Shown: piece after piece, positions 17,194 to 25,365 of the stretch
How positions within the stretch are numbered: position 1 is the first letter of the stretch
Layout of the letters: every line of letters begins with the position of its first letter
Assembly: GCF_015704865.1 (NCBI RefSeq)
Contig: NZ_JADQTO010000020.1
Location: forward strand, 1-64,000
Source: Actinoplanes aureus
Lineage (GTDB): Bacteria > Actinomycetota > Actinomycetes > Mycobacteriales > Micromonosporaceae
Length of the DNA stretch: 64,000 bases
Direction: 5' to 3'
Made by a program: the position numbers and the translations under genes
The notes under the pieces: generated by a model
Told to the model about the DNA's origin: nothing
Databases searched by the model: none
The model's input: the letters and a program-made list of their open reading frames with translations, nothing else

Positions 17194-18801
17194 CTACCGA
17201 TCCACCCAGGTGTCGTAGAACTGCGGCAACCCTTGCGCGTCGAATGCGATCCCGCGCACCGCCTTGTTCACCGCCAGCAGGTACGTCGGGTTGTAGACCG
17301 GAATGGCCAGGGCCTGCTCGGCGATCCGTTGCTGTGCCCGGTGGTAGCTGTCCTCCCGGACGGCGGGTTCGGTGGTCGCCGCGCCGGCCGCCAGAGCGTC
17401 GGCGAGGGTGCCGTCCGGGATGATCGGCGGACGGCCTCCGGCCGAGGACTGCAGCACGGTACGCAGCACGTCCGCGTCGGCGCGCAGGAAGCTGATGTCG
17501 CTCATCTCCCAGTCCCCGCGGCTCTGACTCGCGATCACGTCGCCGACCGGCGCCGGGTCGAGCAGCACCTCCACGCCGACCGCCCGCAGCTGCTGCTGCA
17601 CGAGCTGGGCGAGCAGGTCCCGCTGTTCCCGGGCCGGTGACACGTAGCTCCACCGCAGCGACAGCCGTTTCCCGGCCCGGGAGCGGATGCCGTCGGCACC
17701 GACCGGCCAGCCGGCCGCGTCGAGCATGCGGGCCGCCTCGGTGGCCGTGGGTTGCGTCGACGTCGCCAGGTACCCCGGTGTGGTCGGCGTCAGCACGCTG
17801 CCGGCCCGGGTGTATCGGTCCTGGTAGAGGGTTTTCACGATCTGCGCCGTGTCGATCGCCCGGCTCACCGCCCGGCGCAGCGCGACGTCGTCCCACGGCT
17901 CCTTGACGCTGTTGACGAACAGGCTGTAAGCGATGCCGGCCTGCTCACGCCGGTGTACCGGGAATCCCTCCCGCTCGAGCGCGACGGCGTCCCGCGGTGC
18001 CACGGCGCCGGCCGCGTCGATCTGGCCGCTGCGCAGGCTGCCGCTGCGTACTCCGTTGTCCGAGGCGATCGTGACAACCACCTTCTCCAGGAAGGCGTCG
18101 CCCTGGTGCGCGGCGAACCGGGGAGCCCACCGGTAGCCGGCGCGGCGCGCGAGCGCGATTCGTTGCTGCGGGACGTACTCGGCCACGGTGAACGGTCCAC
18201 TACCGACAATCGTGCGGCAGGTGGCCTGCGGTCCCGCCGCGAACGACGCCGGCGCCTGCAGGCCCAGGAACGCGGTGGACGCCGCCTGGAGGAATCCCGC
18301 GTTGGGCCGGCTGAACCGCACGACCACGGTCCGGTCGCCGGACACCGTGGTGCCGGTGTAACCGGCCAGCATCCCGGCCGCCAGCAGGGACTTGGTGGCC
18401 GGGTCGGCGATCCGGTCGAAGTTCGCCTTGACCGCGGCCGGGGCGACCGGTGACCCGTCGCTGAAGGTGACGCCGGTGCGCAGCGTGAACGTGTATGCGG
18501 TGGCGCGCGGGTCCACCGTCCACGACTCGGCCAGCCACGGGACCAGGGCGCCGTTCCCGGGATCCTGAGCCACCAGCGAGTCGACGACGCCGCGGCCGGT
18601 GAGCAGGGCGGCGGCGGCCGGCGACTGATGCGGGTCGAGGCAGCCCGGATCGCTGTCGGTGGCGAGCGTGAGCGTGCCGCCGGGACGTGGCGTGGCGGAG
18701 CCGCCACTCGGCTCCGACGGTGCCGAACACCCGGCGAGGATCAGTGCGGCGACGGCCGGTATGGCGAGCGCGCGTACCGGACGACGGATGCCGAGTCTCA
18801 C
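17194..18801 (-). CDS. Solute-binding lipoprotein, family 5 (DppA/OppA-like)
   Basis: This 535-residue exported lipoprotein is the substrate receptor of the ABC importer. It has a signal peptide with lipobox LILAGC (lipidated Cys near residue 23) and family-5 marks: LTLATDSDPGCLDP, LAESWTVD, YTFTLRTGVTFSDGSPV and VALRRAVSRAIDT. I chose GTG at 18801: it has GGGAGG at the right distance, gives a standard lipoprotein signal and overlaps the monooxygenase stop by GTGA (18798-18801). Its place directly after the FAD monooxygenase and before the permeases ties import to the pathway. Family-5 proteins bind peptides, nickel and other small molecules, so the ligand stays open. Confidence 0.92.
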   Translation of the reverse strand: MRLGIRRPVRALAIPAVAALILAGCSAPSEPSGGSATPRPGGTLTLATDSDPGCLDPHQSPAAAALLTGRGVVDSLVAQDPGNGALVPWLAESWTVDPRATAYTFTLRTGVTFSDGSPVAPAAVKANFDRIADPATKSLLAAGMLAGYTGTTVSGDRTVVVRFSRPNAGFLQAASTAFLGLQAPASFAAGPQATCRTIVGSGPFTVAEYVPQQRIALARRAGYRWAPRFAAHQGDAFLEKVVVTIASDNGVRSGSLRSGQIDAAGAVAPRDAVALEREGFPVHRREQAGIAYSLFVNSVKEPWDDVALRRAVSRAIDTAQIVKTLYQDRYTRAGSVLTPTTPGYLATSTQPTATEAARMLDAAGWPVGADGIRSRAGKRLSLRWSYVSPAREQRDLLAQLVQQQLRAVGVEVLLDPAPVGDVIASQSRGDWEMSDISFLRADADVLRTVLQSSAGGRPPIIPDGTLADALAAGAATTEPAVREDSYHRAQQRIAEQALAIPVYNPTYLLAVNKAVRGIAFDAQGLPQFYDTWVDR

Positions 18802-20207
18802 GATGTCTTCCTCCCGGTGGCGGGGTCGCGGGGGAGACGCTGGGGCATCGCCTCCGGGGGAAAGGGTGGGGGTGGGGGCGGCGAATCGGTGGTGGTCAGC
18901 ACCTTGCCGACGATGCGGGGCGCCAGCAGCCGGCCGGCCGGTGCGTCCAGGGTGAAGGACTGGAGCAGCGCCTTCGTGACCGCGGGCCGGTGCACCGCGG
19001 CCCGGCCCAGCCGGTTCGTGTACCACCGCTGCAGACGCTCAACCGGCCCGGGTCGCGTGTCGGTGAGGTAGCGGGCGTCCTGACCCGAGGCGATGGCCCA
19101 GGCGTCGTCGGCGCACCCCGCCACCGCGCGTTGGAGGCGGCGGGTCAGGTCCGGCGCGGATCCGTGGCGGGCCATCATCTCCCGCACCACGTTCGCGGAG
19201 CGGGCGGCCACTGACATGCCGTGCCCGTACGCCGGGTTGTAGGAGCGTGCCGCGTCGCCGAGCACCACGAAACCCTCCGGGCCACGGCGCAGCCCTTCGA
19301 AGTGGCGCCACCGGTTGGCCAGCTTGCGGAATCCGCGTATCGGGCCGATCGGGGTGGCCTGTGCCAGCGCCTCCGCCAGGACGGGGTGCCGCAGGCTCGC
19401 CACGAAGGCGTCGAAGCCGGGCTCGTCGGTCGGCGGGTTCTGGCCCCGTACGCCGGAGAGGCTGAGCAGCCAGCGGTCGTCCTCGACGGGCAGCAGCACA
19501 CCACCGCGGCCGGAGCCGTCCGGGTCGGCCTGTAGATAGATCGCTCCGAGCCGGCGCCACGCGTCCGGCAGCCGCAGGGTGCGGGTGGCGTACCCGACGC
19601 CGGCGTCCACGACCGTGGTGGCCACCGGGGCCGTACCCAGTTCGGCGAGCCAGGCGATCGCGGCCGAGGTGGCACCGGTCGCGTCGAAGACCATTGTGGC
19701 CGGCTCGTCGCGGAAGGCGCCGGTGGTGCGGTCCCGCAGCCGGGCGCCGGTGACCCGGGTCGCGTCGCCCATCAGCCCCGCCACCTCCGTCCCGGTCAGC
19801 AGTTCGATCCGGCCGCCGGCGAGCAGCCGTTCCCGGACTACCGTATCGATGAGTGACCGGGTGCCGCTAAGCAGGAACTGAATCTCCGGGATGGCGGGCA
19901 GCCAGCCGTGCGGGCTCAGGGTGTGCACCTGAGCCGGCATGCTGAGACGGTGCGCCCCGCTGTCGCACAGGGCCTGTGTCGTGCCCGGCAGCAGTGCGTC
20001 GATCCAGCGGGCGCCGGAGCCGAGGAGCAGGTGCGCGTGGCCGGCCTGCGGCAGGCCGGCCCGGCGGTCGGTGCCCGCACCGGTCAGGTGGTCGCGTTCG
20101 ACAAGGGTCACCCGGTCGAAGAACGGTGTCAGGGCGGCAGCGGTCAGGCTGCCCGCCATGCCGGCGCCGAGTACCAGGGCGCGCCGGCCGGTCAGATCTT
20201 CCGCCAT
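18798..20207 (-). CDS. FAD-dependent monooxygenase, LasC/MonCI/XiaO-like epoxidase family
   Basis: This 469-residue flavoprotein has an N-terminal Rossmann motif VLGAGMAGSLTA (near residue 11), a RAGLPQAGHAH segment like that of polyether epoxidases of the LasC/MonCI type, and the second FAD motif VLGDAARSYNPAYGHGMS near residue 305. Related bacterial enzymes epoxidise olefins of polyketides or of prenyl chains (XiaO in xiamycin). Next to a prenyltransferase and a Pyr4-like cyclase, it would plausibly epoxidise the terminal double bond of a prenylated head group to set up cyclisation. That role is inferred from family and context; a hydroxylase or a dehydrogenase of the geranylgeranyl-reductase type cannot be excluded. 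The C-terminal tail is proline-rich. It overlaps the cyclase gene by 16 nt. Confidence 0.82.
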   Translation of the reverse strand: MAEDLTGRRALVLGAGMAGSLTAAALTPFFDRVTLVERDHLTGAGTDRRAGLPQAGHAHLLLGSGARWIDALLPGTTQALCDSGAHRLSMPAQVHTLSPHGWLPAIPEIQFLLSGTRSLIDTVVRERLLAGGRIELLTGTEVAGLMGDATRVTGARLRDRTTGAFRDEPATMVFDATGATSAAIAWLAELGTAPVATTVVDAGVGYATRTLRLPDAWRRLGAIYLQADPDGSGRGGVLLPVEDDRWLLSLSGVRGQNPPTDEPGFDAFVASLRHPVLAEALAQATPIGPIRGFRKLANRWRHFEGLRRGPEGFVVLGDAARSYNPAYGHGMSVAARSANVVREMMARHGSAPDLTRRLQRAVAGCADDAWAIASGQDARYLTDTRPGPVERLQRWYTNRLGRAAVHRPAVTKALLQSFTLDAPAGRLLAPRIVGKVLTTTDSPPPPPPFPPEAMPQRLPRDPATGRKTS

Positions 20208-20887
20208 GGTGATGCGCCCTCCGCTCGGAAGCGCCGGTAGAGCAGGACGATGTAGACGATGTCGAGGACCACCTCCGCGGCGATCATCTGGTGCACCAGC
20301 CAGCGGTTCGGATAGAAGATGATCAAGCCGATGGCGCCGGACACGTCCACGACCGTCTTGAGGATGGCGATGTACATGGTCTGGCCCGCCGTGGATCCAC
20401 GGGTCAGGAGCATCTTGATGAACATCGCCTCCATGAAGACGACGACGAACACCGTGGTGTAGACACCCAGCCGGTCGTCGAACTCACGCGTGGCGAGCGG
20501 CATGAAGGTGAGGGCGAACAGGCTCCAGCCGGCGATCAGCCAGCCGTACCCCCGGCCGGACACCGTGGGGAAGTCCCGGCGGCCGTACTTCACGGCCAGG
20601 AAGAGGATCACCAGGTTGAGCGGGATCCAGAAGTACAGCGTGATCCGCATCTGCGGGTAGATCGGGTAGATGAAGGCGTAGGTGATCTCCCACGCGACGT
20701 TGGCGCAGACCGCGAGCACCGGGATGGCCGGCACCTTCTCCTTGATCTCGAGGCGCAGCATCATGATGTAGACGGCGAAGGTGCAGATGCCCACGATCGC
20801 GAACGCGACGGTCGGTACCAGCGCGTCGGCGTGCTGGCGGGGATCCATCACCGGGGGCAGCTCGGCCGCCAGGGTCATCGGAGTCAC
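20192..20887 (-). CDS. Integral membrane terpene cyclase-like protein (Pyr4/PaxB family)
   Basis: This protein of about 231 residues has around seven hydrophobic helices and no soluble domain, as in the fungal Pyr4/PaxB/AusL meroterpenoid cyclases. The family mark is an acidic residue in a WE motif after the second helix, seen here as NVAWEITYAFIYP (Glu 64 counted from ATG 20878; Pyr4 uses Glu63). A second acidic residue in the last helix corresponds to LDIVYIVLLYRR (Pyr4 Asp218). GTG at 20887 overlaps the UbiA stop (GTGA) and is preferred; ATG at 20878 is the alternative. Such cyclases protonate the epoxide of a prenylated substrate and close rings. Neighbouring UbiA and epoxidase-like genes match that use. 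I place the family from motifs and topology only. Confidence 0.75.
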   Translation of the reverse strand: MTPMTLAAELPPVMDPRQHADALVPTVAFAIVGICTFAVYIMMLRLEIKEKVPAIPVLAVCANVAWEITYAFIYPIYPQMRITLYFWIPLNLVILFLAVKYGRRDFPTVSGRGYGWLIAGWSLFALTFMPLATREFDDRLGVYTTVFVVVFMEAMFIKMLLTRGSTAGQTMYIAILKTVVDVSGAIGLIIFYPNRWLVHQMIAAEVVLDIVYIVLLYRRFRAEGASPWRKI

Positions 20888-21933
20888 GTGCGGGACACCT
20901 CGGGCATCGGCCGGGCGCGGTCCGCGAAGTGCTCGCCGAGCCGCTGCCATAGGAACAGGACGGTGTAGAACAGCAGCGGCACGAGTCCGCCGAGGACGGC
21001 CGCGGTGAACCCGTACCGGGCCGCTGCCGCGGCCAGCAGGGCGGCCGGCACCAGATAGCCGGTGGCGGCGGCGTGCACCGTCGCGCTGCGCGCGATGCGG
21101 TTCGCCTGCACCGGGTCGTCGGCTGACGGCGGGTCGTGCAGCAGCTTGCGGCACAGCATGGCGGCCATCGGCGCGGTCCCGAGCAGTGCGATGCCCGCGA
21201 TGAGAGGTACGGTCCCGGTCACCGTCACCACGACGAGACACAGGTAGGCGGCCAGTTGCAGTCCGGTGAACAGCCAGGCCGCGCGCCGCGGACCGAGCGT
21301 GTTCGGCAGGGTCAGTTTGCCCACCGAGCGGTCCGAGTCCCCGTCACAGAAGTTCATCACCATCATCCGGGCGGTCATCACCAGGAACAGGAAGCCGGTG
21401 ACGGCGAGCAGCAGCGGCGGCAGGGTGCCGATCTGCAGCAGGCACGCGAGCGCGGGGCACAGAACGGTCAGCACGGCCGCGGTCGTCACCTCGCCGGCCG
21501 CGCGATAGTTGAGCCGGATCGGCGGTGCCGTGTAGAACCAGGCCAGCGCGACGATGACCACACAGACGAGCCGGGTGGTCAGCGTCGGCATGAACGCGAT
21601 CTGCGCGATCGAGACGAACAGCAGCACGAAGGACGCGGCCAGGCTGACCCCGGCCGGCAGCAACCCCTGCGCGAGCACCTGACTGCCACCGGTCCAGGCG
21701 GTCGGGCCGGTGTGCGCGCTGTCCGCCTCCAGGTCGAAGTACTCGTTGCAGTACTGGGTCATCAGGTGCGTGGTGGACACGAACGCCTGCGCCACCAGCC
21801 AGGGCCCGATCAGGAAGGGATGTCCCAGGTAGACCACCACGGCGATACCGCAGGTCACGGTCAGGACGCTCTCCAGCAGGAACTTCGGCCGGCCGAGGCG
21901 TACCAGCAGGACGAAGTCGCGGGCCAGGCTCAT
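20884..21933 (-). CDS. UbiA-family polyprenyl transferase
   Basis: This 349-residue membrane protein joins a prenyl diphosphate to an acceptor ring. Both Asp-rich motifs are present: NEYFDLEAD near residue 63 (NxxxDxxxD) and NFCDGDSD near residue 200, and about eight to nine hydrophobic helices separate them, as in UbiA/MenA enzymes. The length is slightly above the typical 290-310. The start ATG at 21933 overlaps the VOC-protein stop (ATGA) and the stop overlaps the cyclase start (GTGA). The polyprenyl donor probably comes from the synthase at 27.8 kb. The acceptor is predicted to derive from the C7 cyclitol branch of the same operon, which is inference. Confidence 0.92.
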   Translation of the reverse strand: MSLARDFVLLVRLGRPKFLLESVLTVTCGIAVVVYLGHPFLIGPWLVAQAFVSTTHLMTQYCNEYFDLEADSAHTGPTAWTGGSQVLAQGLLPAGVSLAASFVLLFVSIAQIAFMPTLTTRLVCVVIVALAWFYTAPPIRLNYRAAGEVTTAAVLTVLCPALACLLQIGTLPPLLLAVTGFLFLVMTARMMVMNFCDGDSDRSVGKLTLPNTLGPRRAAWLFTGLQLAAYLCLVVVTVTGTVPLIAGIALLGTAPMAAMLCRKLLHDPPSADDPVQANRIARSATVHAAATGYLVPAALLAAAAARYGFTAAVLGGLVPLLFYTVLFLWQRLGEHFADRARPMPEVSRT

Positions 21934-22493
21934 CGATTCGTCCAGGGCTGGTCCGGTTGGTAGAGCCGGGCGTCCGTGTCCTGCTCGAAGGGCGCCCCGG
22001 CCGGCAGGTTGATCAGCTCCAGGTGCATGCCCCAGGGCGTGGTGAAGTAGACCCAGCGGTCACCGGCGATCGGGCCGTCCTCGATGGTCTCCGGCTTGCC
22101 GAGGATCCGTACCCCGGGCTGCTCCTGCAGGTAGGCCACCGCCCGGTCCACGTCGTCCACATGGATGGCGAGGTGGTGACCGCCCCAGTCGCTGTTGCGC
22201 GGCAACGTCTGCCGCTGGTCCGGGGAGTCGTACTCGAACAGCTCGAGATTGGTGACCGGCCCCAGCCGCAGCATCGCGATGCGGGCCACCGCCTCCGGGT
22301 GCACGCCCAGCTTGCGTGTCATCCAGTCACCGCCGTCCGGGTCGTCCACCCGGTCCAGCTGATAGACCAGCTCAGCGCCGATCACGTCGACGAAGAAGCG
22401 GACCGCCTGAGCGAGGTCGGGCACGGTGTAGGCGACGTGGTGCACGGCGCGTGCGCCGGGGATGCCGATCGGGTCGCGTGTATCAGAGGACAT
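21930..22493 (-). CDS. VOC (glyoxalase/dioxygenase fold) family protein; candidate cyclitol epimerase
   Basis: This 187-residue protein carries the vicinal-oxygen-chelate fold with its metal-ligand pattern: His in HHVAYTV, Glu in LELFEY, His in GGHHLAIHV and Glu in MHLELIN. In valienamine/cetoniacytone pathways a VOC enzyme (ValD/CetB) epimerises 2-epi-5-epi-valiolone to 5-epi-valiolone. Because a sugar-phosphate cyclase of that class is encoded in the same operon, an epimerase role is the leading idea. Ring-cleaving or hydroxylating VOC dioxygenases are alternatives. The gene overlaps the SDR stop by 11 nt and the UbiA start by 4 nt. Confidence 0.85.
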   Translation of the reverse strand: MSSDTRDPIGIPGARAVHHVAYTVPDLAQAVRFFVDVIGAELVYQLDRVDDPDGGDWMTRKLGVHPEAVARIAMLRLGPVTNLELFEYDSPDQRQTLPRNSDWGGHHLAIHVDDVDRAVAYLQEQPGVRILGKPETIEDGPIAGDRWVYFTTPWGMHLELINLPAGAPFEQDTDARLYQPDQPWTNR

Positions 22494-23265
22494 TCGCGTA
22501 CTCCTGGTTGGGAATGGCGCTCATCAGGGTCAGTCCGCCGTCGATCGTCAGGGCGGCTCCGGTGATGTAGCCGGCGTCGGGGTGGAGCAGGTGGGCCACG
22601 AGAGCGGCCACTTCCCGGGCCCGTCCGGGCCGCCCCGCCGGGATCGCCGGCCGGTCGATCCCGGCCGCGTCGACGTCGTCGGGTACGCCGTTCATCGGCG
22701 TCGCGGTCTCGCCGGGGCTGACCGCGTTCACGCTGATGCCATGCCCGGCCAGCTCCAGCGCCATCACCCGGGTCAGCTGCAGGAGCCCGCCCTTCGCGGC
22801 GCAATACGCCGAGCCGCCCCGGATCGGCACGGCGTCGTGCACGGACGTGACGTTGACGATGCGGCCACCGCGGCCCTGCGCCACCATCGCCCGCGCGGCG
22901 GCCTGGGCGCAGGCGAACGGTCCGGTGAGGTCGACCGTCAGCAGCTCGGTCCAGCCGTCGAGCGTCTCGTCGAGGAAGTTCGACCGGCGGTTCACCGCGG
23001 CGTTGTTGACGAAGGCGTCCAGGCCGCCGAGCTGCTCGGCGGCCTGGCTCACGGCGGCTGCGGCCGCGGCTGGCTCGCGTTGGTCCAGCGGGAACGGGAT
23101 CGCCCGGCGCCCGGCCGCCTGGACCAGCGCGGCGACCTCCTCGGCGGAGGCTTTGTTGATCCGGTAGCCCACGCCGACGTCGAAGCCCTGTTCGGCCAGG
23201 TACACGGCGGTGGCCTTGCCGATGCCGGAGCTGGCCCCGGTCACGATCGCGACCCGGCTGGTCAT
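22483..23265 (-). CDS. Short-chain dehydrogenase/reductase (SDR)
   Basis: This 260-residue classical SDR has the cofactor motif TGASSGIG near residue 9, NNAAVN near residue 90, a catalytic Ser in VTSVHD and the YxxxK pair in YCAAKG near residue 155; a PGETATPM segment follows. It is complete for its family (about 250). Basic residues after the second strand are few, so NAD(H) or NADP(H) preference is not clear. Within the operon it would oxidise or reduce a ring hydroxyl/ketone of the cyclitol intermediate, perhaps toward a quinol. It is coupled by ATGA to the upstream cupin gene. Confidence 0.9.
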   Translation of the reverse strand: MTSRVAIVTGASSGIGKATAVYLAEQGFDVGVGYRINKASAEEVAALVQAAGRRAIPFPLDQREPAAAAAAVSQAAEQLGGLDAFVNNAAVNRRSNFLDETLDGWTELLTVDLTGPFACAQAAARAMVAQGRGGRIVNVTSVHDAVPIRGGSAYCAAKGGLLQLTRVMALELAGHGISVNAVSPGETATPMNGVPDDVDAAGIDRPAIPAGRPGRAREVAALVAHLLHPDAGYITGAALTIDGGLTLMSAIPNQEYANVL

Positions 23266-23921
23266 GCGCGCACCTCGTATCCCGCGTCGTCGAGGCTCGC
23301 CGCCCCGAGGTAGCCGTAGATGGTCCGGGTGGTCACGCCCGGGTCGGTTCGGTATCCGTGCCATTCCCCGGCCGGGATCAGGACCGCGTCGCCCGGGCCG
23401 AGCCGGACCGGGCCGCTCTCGGTGAGGTGTTCGCCGCCGCCCTCGACGACCATGAAGAACTCCTCCGCTGAGGCGTGCCGGTGCAGTTCGTGCCGCCCGT
23501 CGGGAGCGAACGTCGAGGTGGCCACGACGAGTGCGGTGCTGCCCGAGGTCGCCGCGCAGACGAGCCACCGCACCCGCATGTCGGCGAAGCCGCCGCCGGT
23601 GTCGAGCACCTCCGACGAGGCCTGGTCGAGACGGCCGGGAACCGCGTCCGGTGCCGGCTGTGCCGCGGCCCGGGCCTGGACGACGAGCGCCCGCGCGCCG
23701 TCCGCACCGGCCACGAGGCCGGCGCGAACACCCGGCGGTACGAACCGGGTGGCGCCGGTACCGAGTCCGGACAGGTCGCCCGCCAGGACGACGACGGCCG
23801 ATTCCGTTCCCTCGCCGGCCTCCGTGACCGCCTCGCCGGGCGCCAGTGAGAGAAGGTCCACCCGGCCGTGGCGACCGGTCAGCCGCTCGATGCGGTGGTC
23901 CACTCGGGCCGGCCGGTTCAT
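23262..23921 (-). CDS. Bicupin protein with one intact metal site
   Basis: This 219-residue protein holds two cupin folds. The C-terminal fold (about 125-215) has the full metal set: ELHRHASAEEFF (His, His, Glu) and GEWHGY (His). The N-terminal fold (about 15-95) lacks these ligands and is probably structural. Cupins of this kind act as isomerases, epimerases, dehydratases or Fe/Mn dioxygenases, so the exact reaction is open. It is coupled to the upstream alcohol dehydrogenase and the downstream SDR by 4-nt overlaps, which suggests that all three work on the same ring intermediate. Confidence 0.82.
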   Translation of the reverse strand: MNRPARVDHRIERLTGRHGRVDLLSLAPGEAVTEAGEGTESAVVVLAGDLSGLGTGATRFVPPGVRAGLVAGADGARALVVQARAAAQPAPDAVPGRLDQASSEVLDTGGGFADMRVRWLVCAATSGSTALVVATSTFAPDGRHELHRHASAEEFFMVVEGGGEHLTESGPVRLGPGDAVLIPAGEWHGYRTDPGVTTRTIYGYLGAASLDDAGYEVRA

Positions 23922-24997
23922 TCCGCTCCGCCCGGTTGCCCGGTGAGGTCCAGGACGACCTTCGGCCGGGCGCCCCGGTCTCCGGCGAGCACCTCGAAGG
24001 CCTCGGCGCACCGGTCCACCGGTACCGCCGCGGCGAGCAGCCCCGCACCGTCGAGAACGCCGTCGGCGAACAGCTGGACGACGTCCGGGTAGTGGTCGAT
24101 GCCGTGCTGGATGCCGAGTACCGACAGGCCGCGCAGGGCCACGTCGGCCGGGGTCACGGCCACCGGCTCGTAGGCCACCCCGACGACGGCCACCCGGCCG
24201 CCGGGCTCGGTGAGCTCCAGGGCGTGCGGGAACGCCTTCGGGGCGCCGGATGCCTCGATCACCAGGGAGAACCCGGGGACGGCGGCATCGGCGGGCACGG
24301 CCTGTGCACCGTATCGTTCCGCGGCGGCCAGCCCGGCCGGTTCCACTCCGACGGCGGTGACCGCCGCGGTCACGCGCCGGGCCAGCTGCACCGCGAGCAG
24401 CCCGATCGTGCCGGTGCCGAGCACCGCCACCCGGTCGGCCGGCCCGGCCGAGGTCCGGGCCAGGGCCTCGGCGACGGTGACCGCGGGCTCGATGAGCGTC
24501 GCCCACGGCTGGGCCATGTGAGCCGGGATCCGGTGCAGGGCGTGCTGGGGGACCCGGATGTACTGGGCCGCGGCGCCCAGCTGCTCGTAGAGGCCGACCT
24601 CGCGCATCCGCCGGCACTGTTGCCGGCGGCCGCGGGCACAGCTGACGCATCCGCCGCAGGGGATCATCGTCTGCCCGGCGACCGGGTCACCCGGCGAGAG
24701 GTCGCGCACGTCGGCGCCGGTGGCGACCACCTCGCCCCACCACTCGTGGCCGAAGACGTGCGGGAAGTGGGCCTGGCCGGACCGCAGATAGCCGGAGGTG
24801 CCCTCGAAGAGCTCCAGGTCCGTGCCGCAGAGCCCGACGTAGTGCGGGCGCACGAGGACTTCACCGGGCACCGGCGGTGGCACGGGAAGCGTGATCTCCG
24901 CCAGGCGGCGCACTCCCACCAGCGCGGTCGCCGTCATCGACCCGGCCGGCCAGCCGTCCGCGACCGGCCGGGACTTCGGTTGCCGTGTGTCAGTCAT
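23918..24997 (-). CDS. Zinc-dependent alcohol dehydrogenase (MDR superfamily)
   Basis: This 359-residue protein matches the sorbitol/threonine dehydrogenase type. Visible are the catalytic-zinc Cys in GLCGTD, the GHEWWG pair (His, Glu), the structural-zinc loop CGGCVSC...QQC with four Cys, and the Rossmann loop GTGTIG near residue 195. All key ligands are present. Relatives in aminocyclitol pathways (ValN- and AcbL-like) oxidise or reduce cyclitol hydroxyls, which fits a sugar-phosphate cyclase in the operon. It is coupled by ATGA on both sides, to cupin genes. The substrate is inferred from context only. Confidence 0.9.
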   Translation of the reverse strand: MTDTRQPKSRPVADGWPAGSMTATALVGVRRLAEITLPVPPPVPGEVLVRPHYVGLCGTDLELFEGTSGYLRSGQAHFPHVFGHEWWGEVVATGADVRDLSPGDPVAGQTMIPCGGCVSCARGRRQQCRRMREVGLYEQLGAAAQYIRVPQHALHRIPAHMAQPWATLIEPAVTVAEALARTSAGPADRVAVLGTGTIGLLAVQLARRVTAAVTAVGVEPAGLAAAERYGAQAVPADAAVPGFSLVIEASGAPKAFPHALELTEPGGRVAVVGVAYEPVAVTPADVALRGLSVLGIQHGIDHYPDVVQLFADGVLDGAGLLAAAVPVDRCAEAFEVLAGDRGARPKVVLDLTGQPGGAE

Positions 24998-25365
24998 ATG
25001 ACCGGCCTCCTTGCCGGCAGCCGCCCGGCGGTCTCACGGCTCACTACCGCGACCCGGAGCAGCTTCAGCGGTCCGGCGAGGACGGTCAGGGTCGGCCGGT
25101 CCCCGGCGGGCACCAGGACGACGTCGCCGGAGGTCAGTTCGCCGGCGTCTCCGCCCAGCGCGGCGCGTCCCTCGCAGATCACCCAGGCGGTCTCGTGCCC
25201 GTCCGCTTCGACGAGTTCGAGGTGGTCGCCGGTGGCCAGCCGAAGATGGTCGATCGCCTGGCACTCGCTGTGCAGCATCCCGCGCCGGGTCAGGCAGCGT
25301 ACGAGCCGCCGGTGCCCCGGATCCGCGGTCAGTCCGGACGGGGCGTCACCGGTGGTGACGATCAT
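24994..25365 (-). CDS. Small cupin-fold protein without an obvious metal site
   Basis: This 123-residue protein has a single predicted cupin barrel: HLELVEADGHETAWVICEG for the first part and LTSGDVVLVPAG for the second. The usual HxH...E and C-terminal His of a metal cupin are missing, so it is probably non-catalytic, or uses a non-metal mechanism as some epimerase-type cupins do. Its ATG (25365) overlaps the larger cupin upstream and its stop overlaps the alcohol dehydrogenase start (ATGA both times). A partner role for the neighbouring cupin is possible. Confidence 0.7.
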   Translation of the reverse strand: MIVTTGDAPSGLTADPGHRRLVRCLTRRGMLHSECQAIDHLRLATGDHLELVEADGHETAWVICEGRAALGGDAGELTSGDVVLVPAGDRPTLTVLAGPLKLLRVAVVSRETAGRLPARRPVI

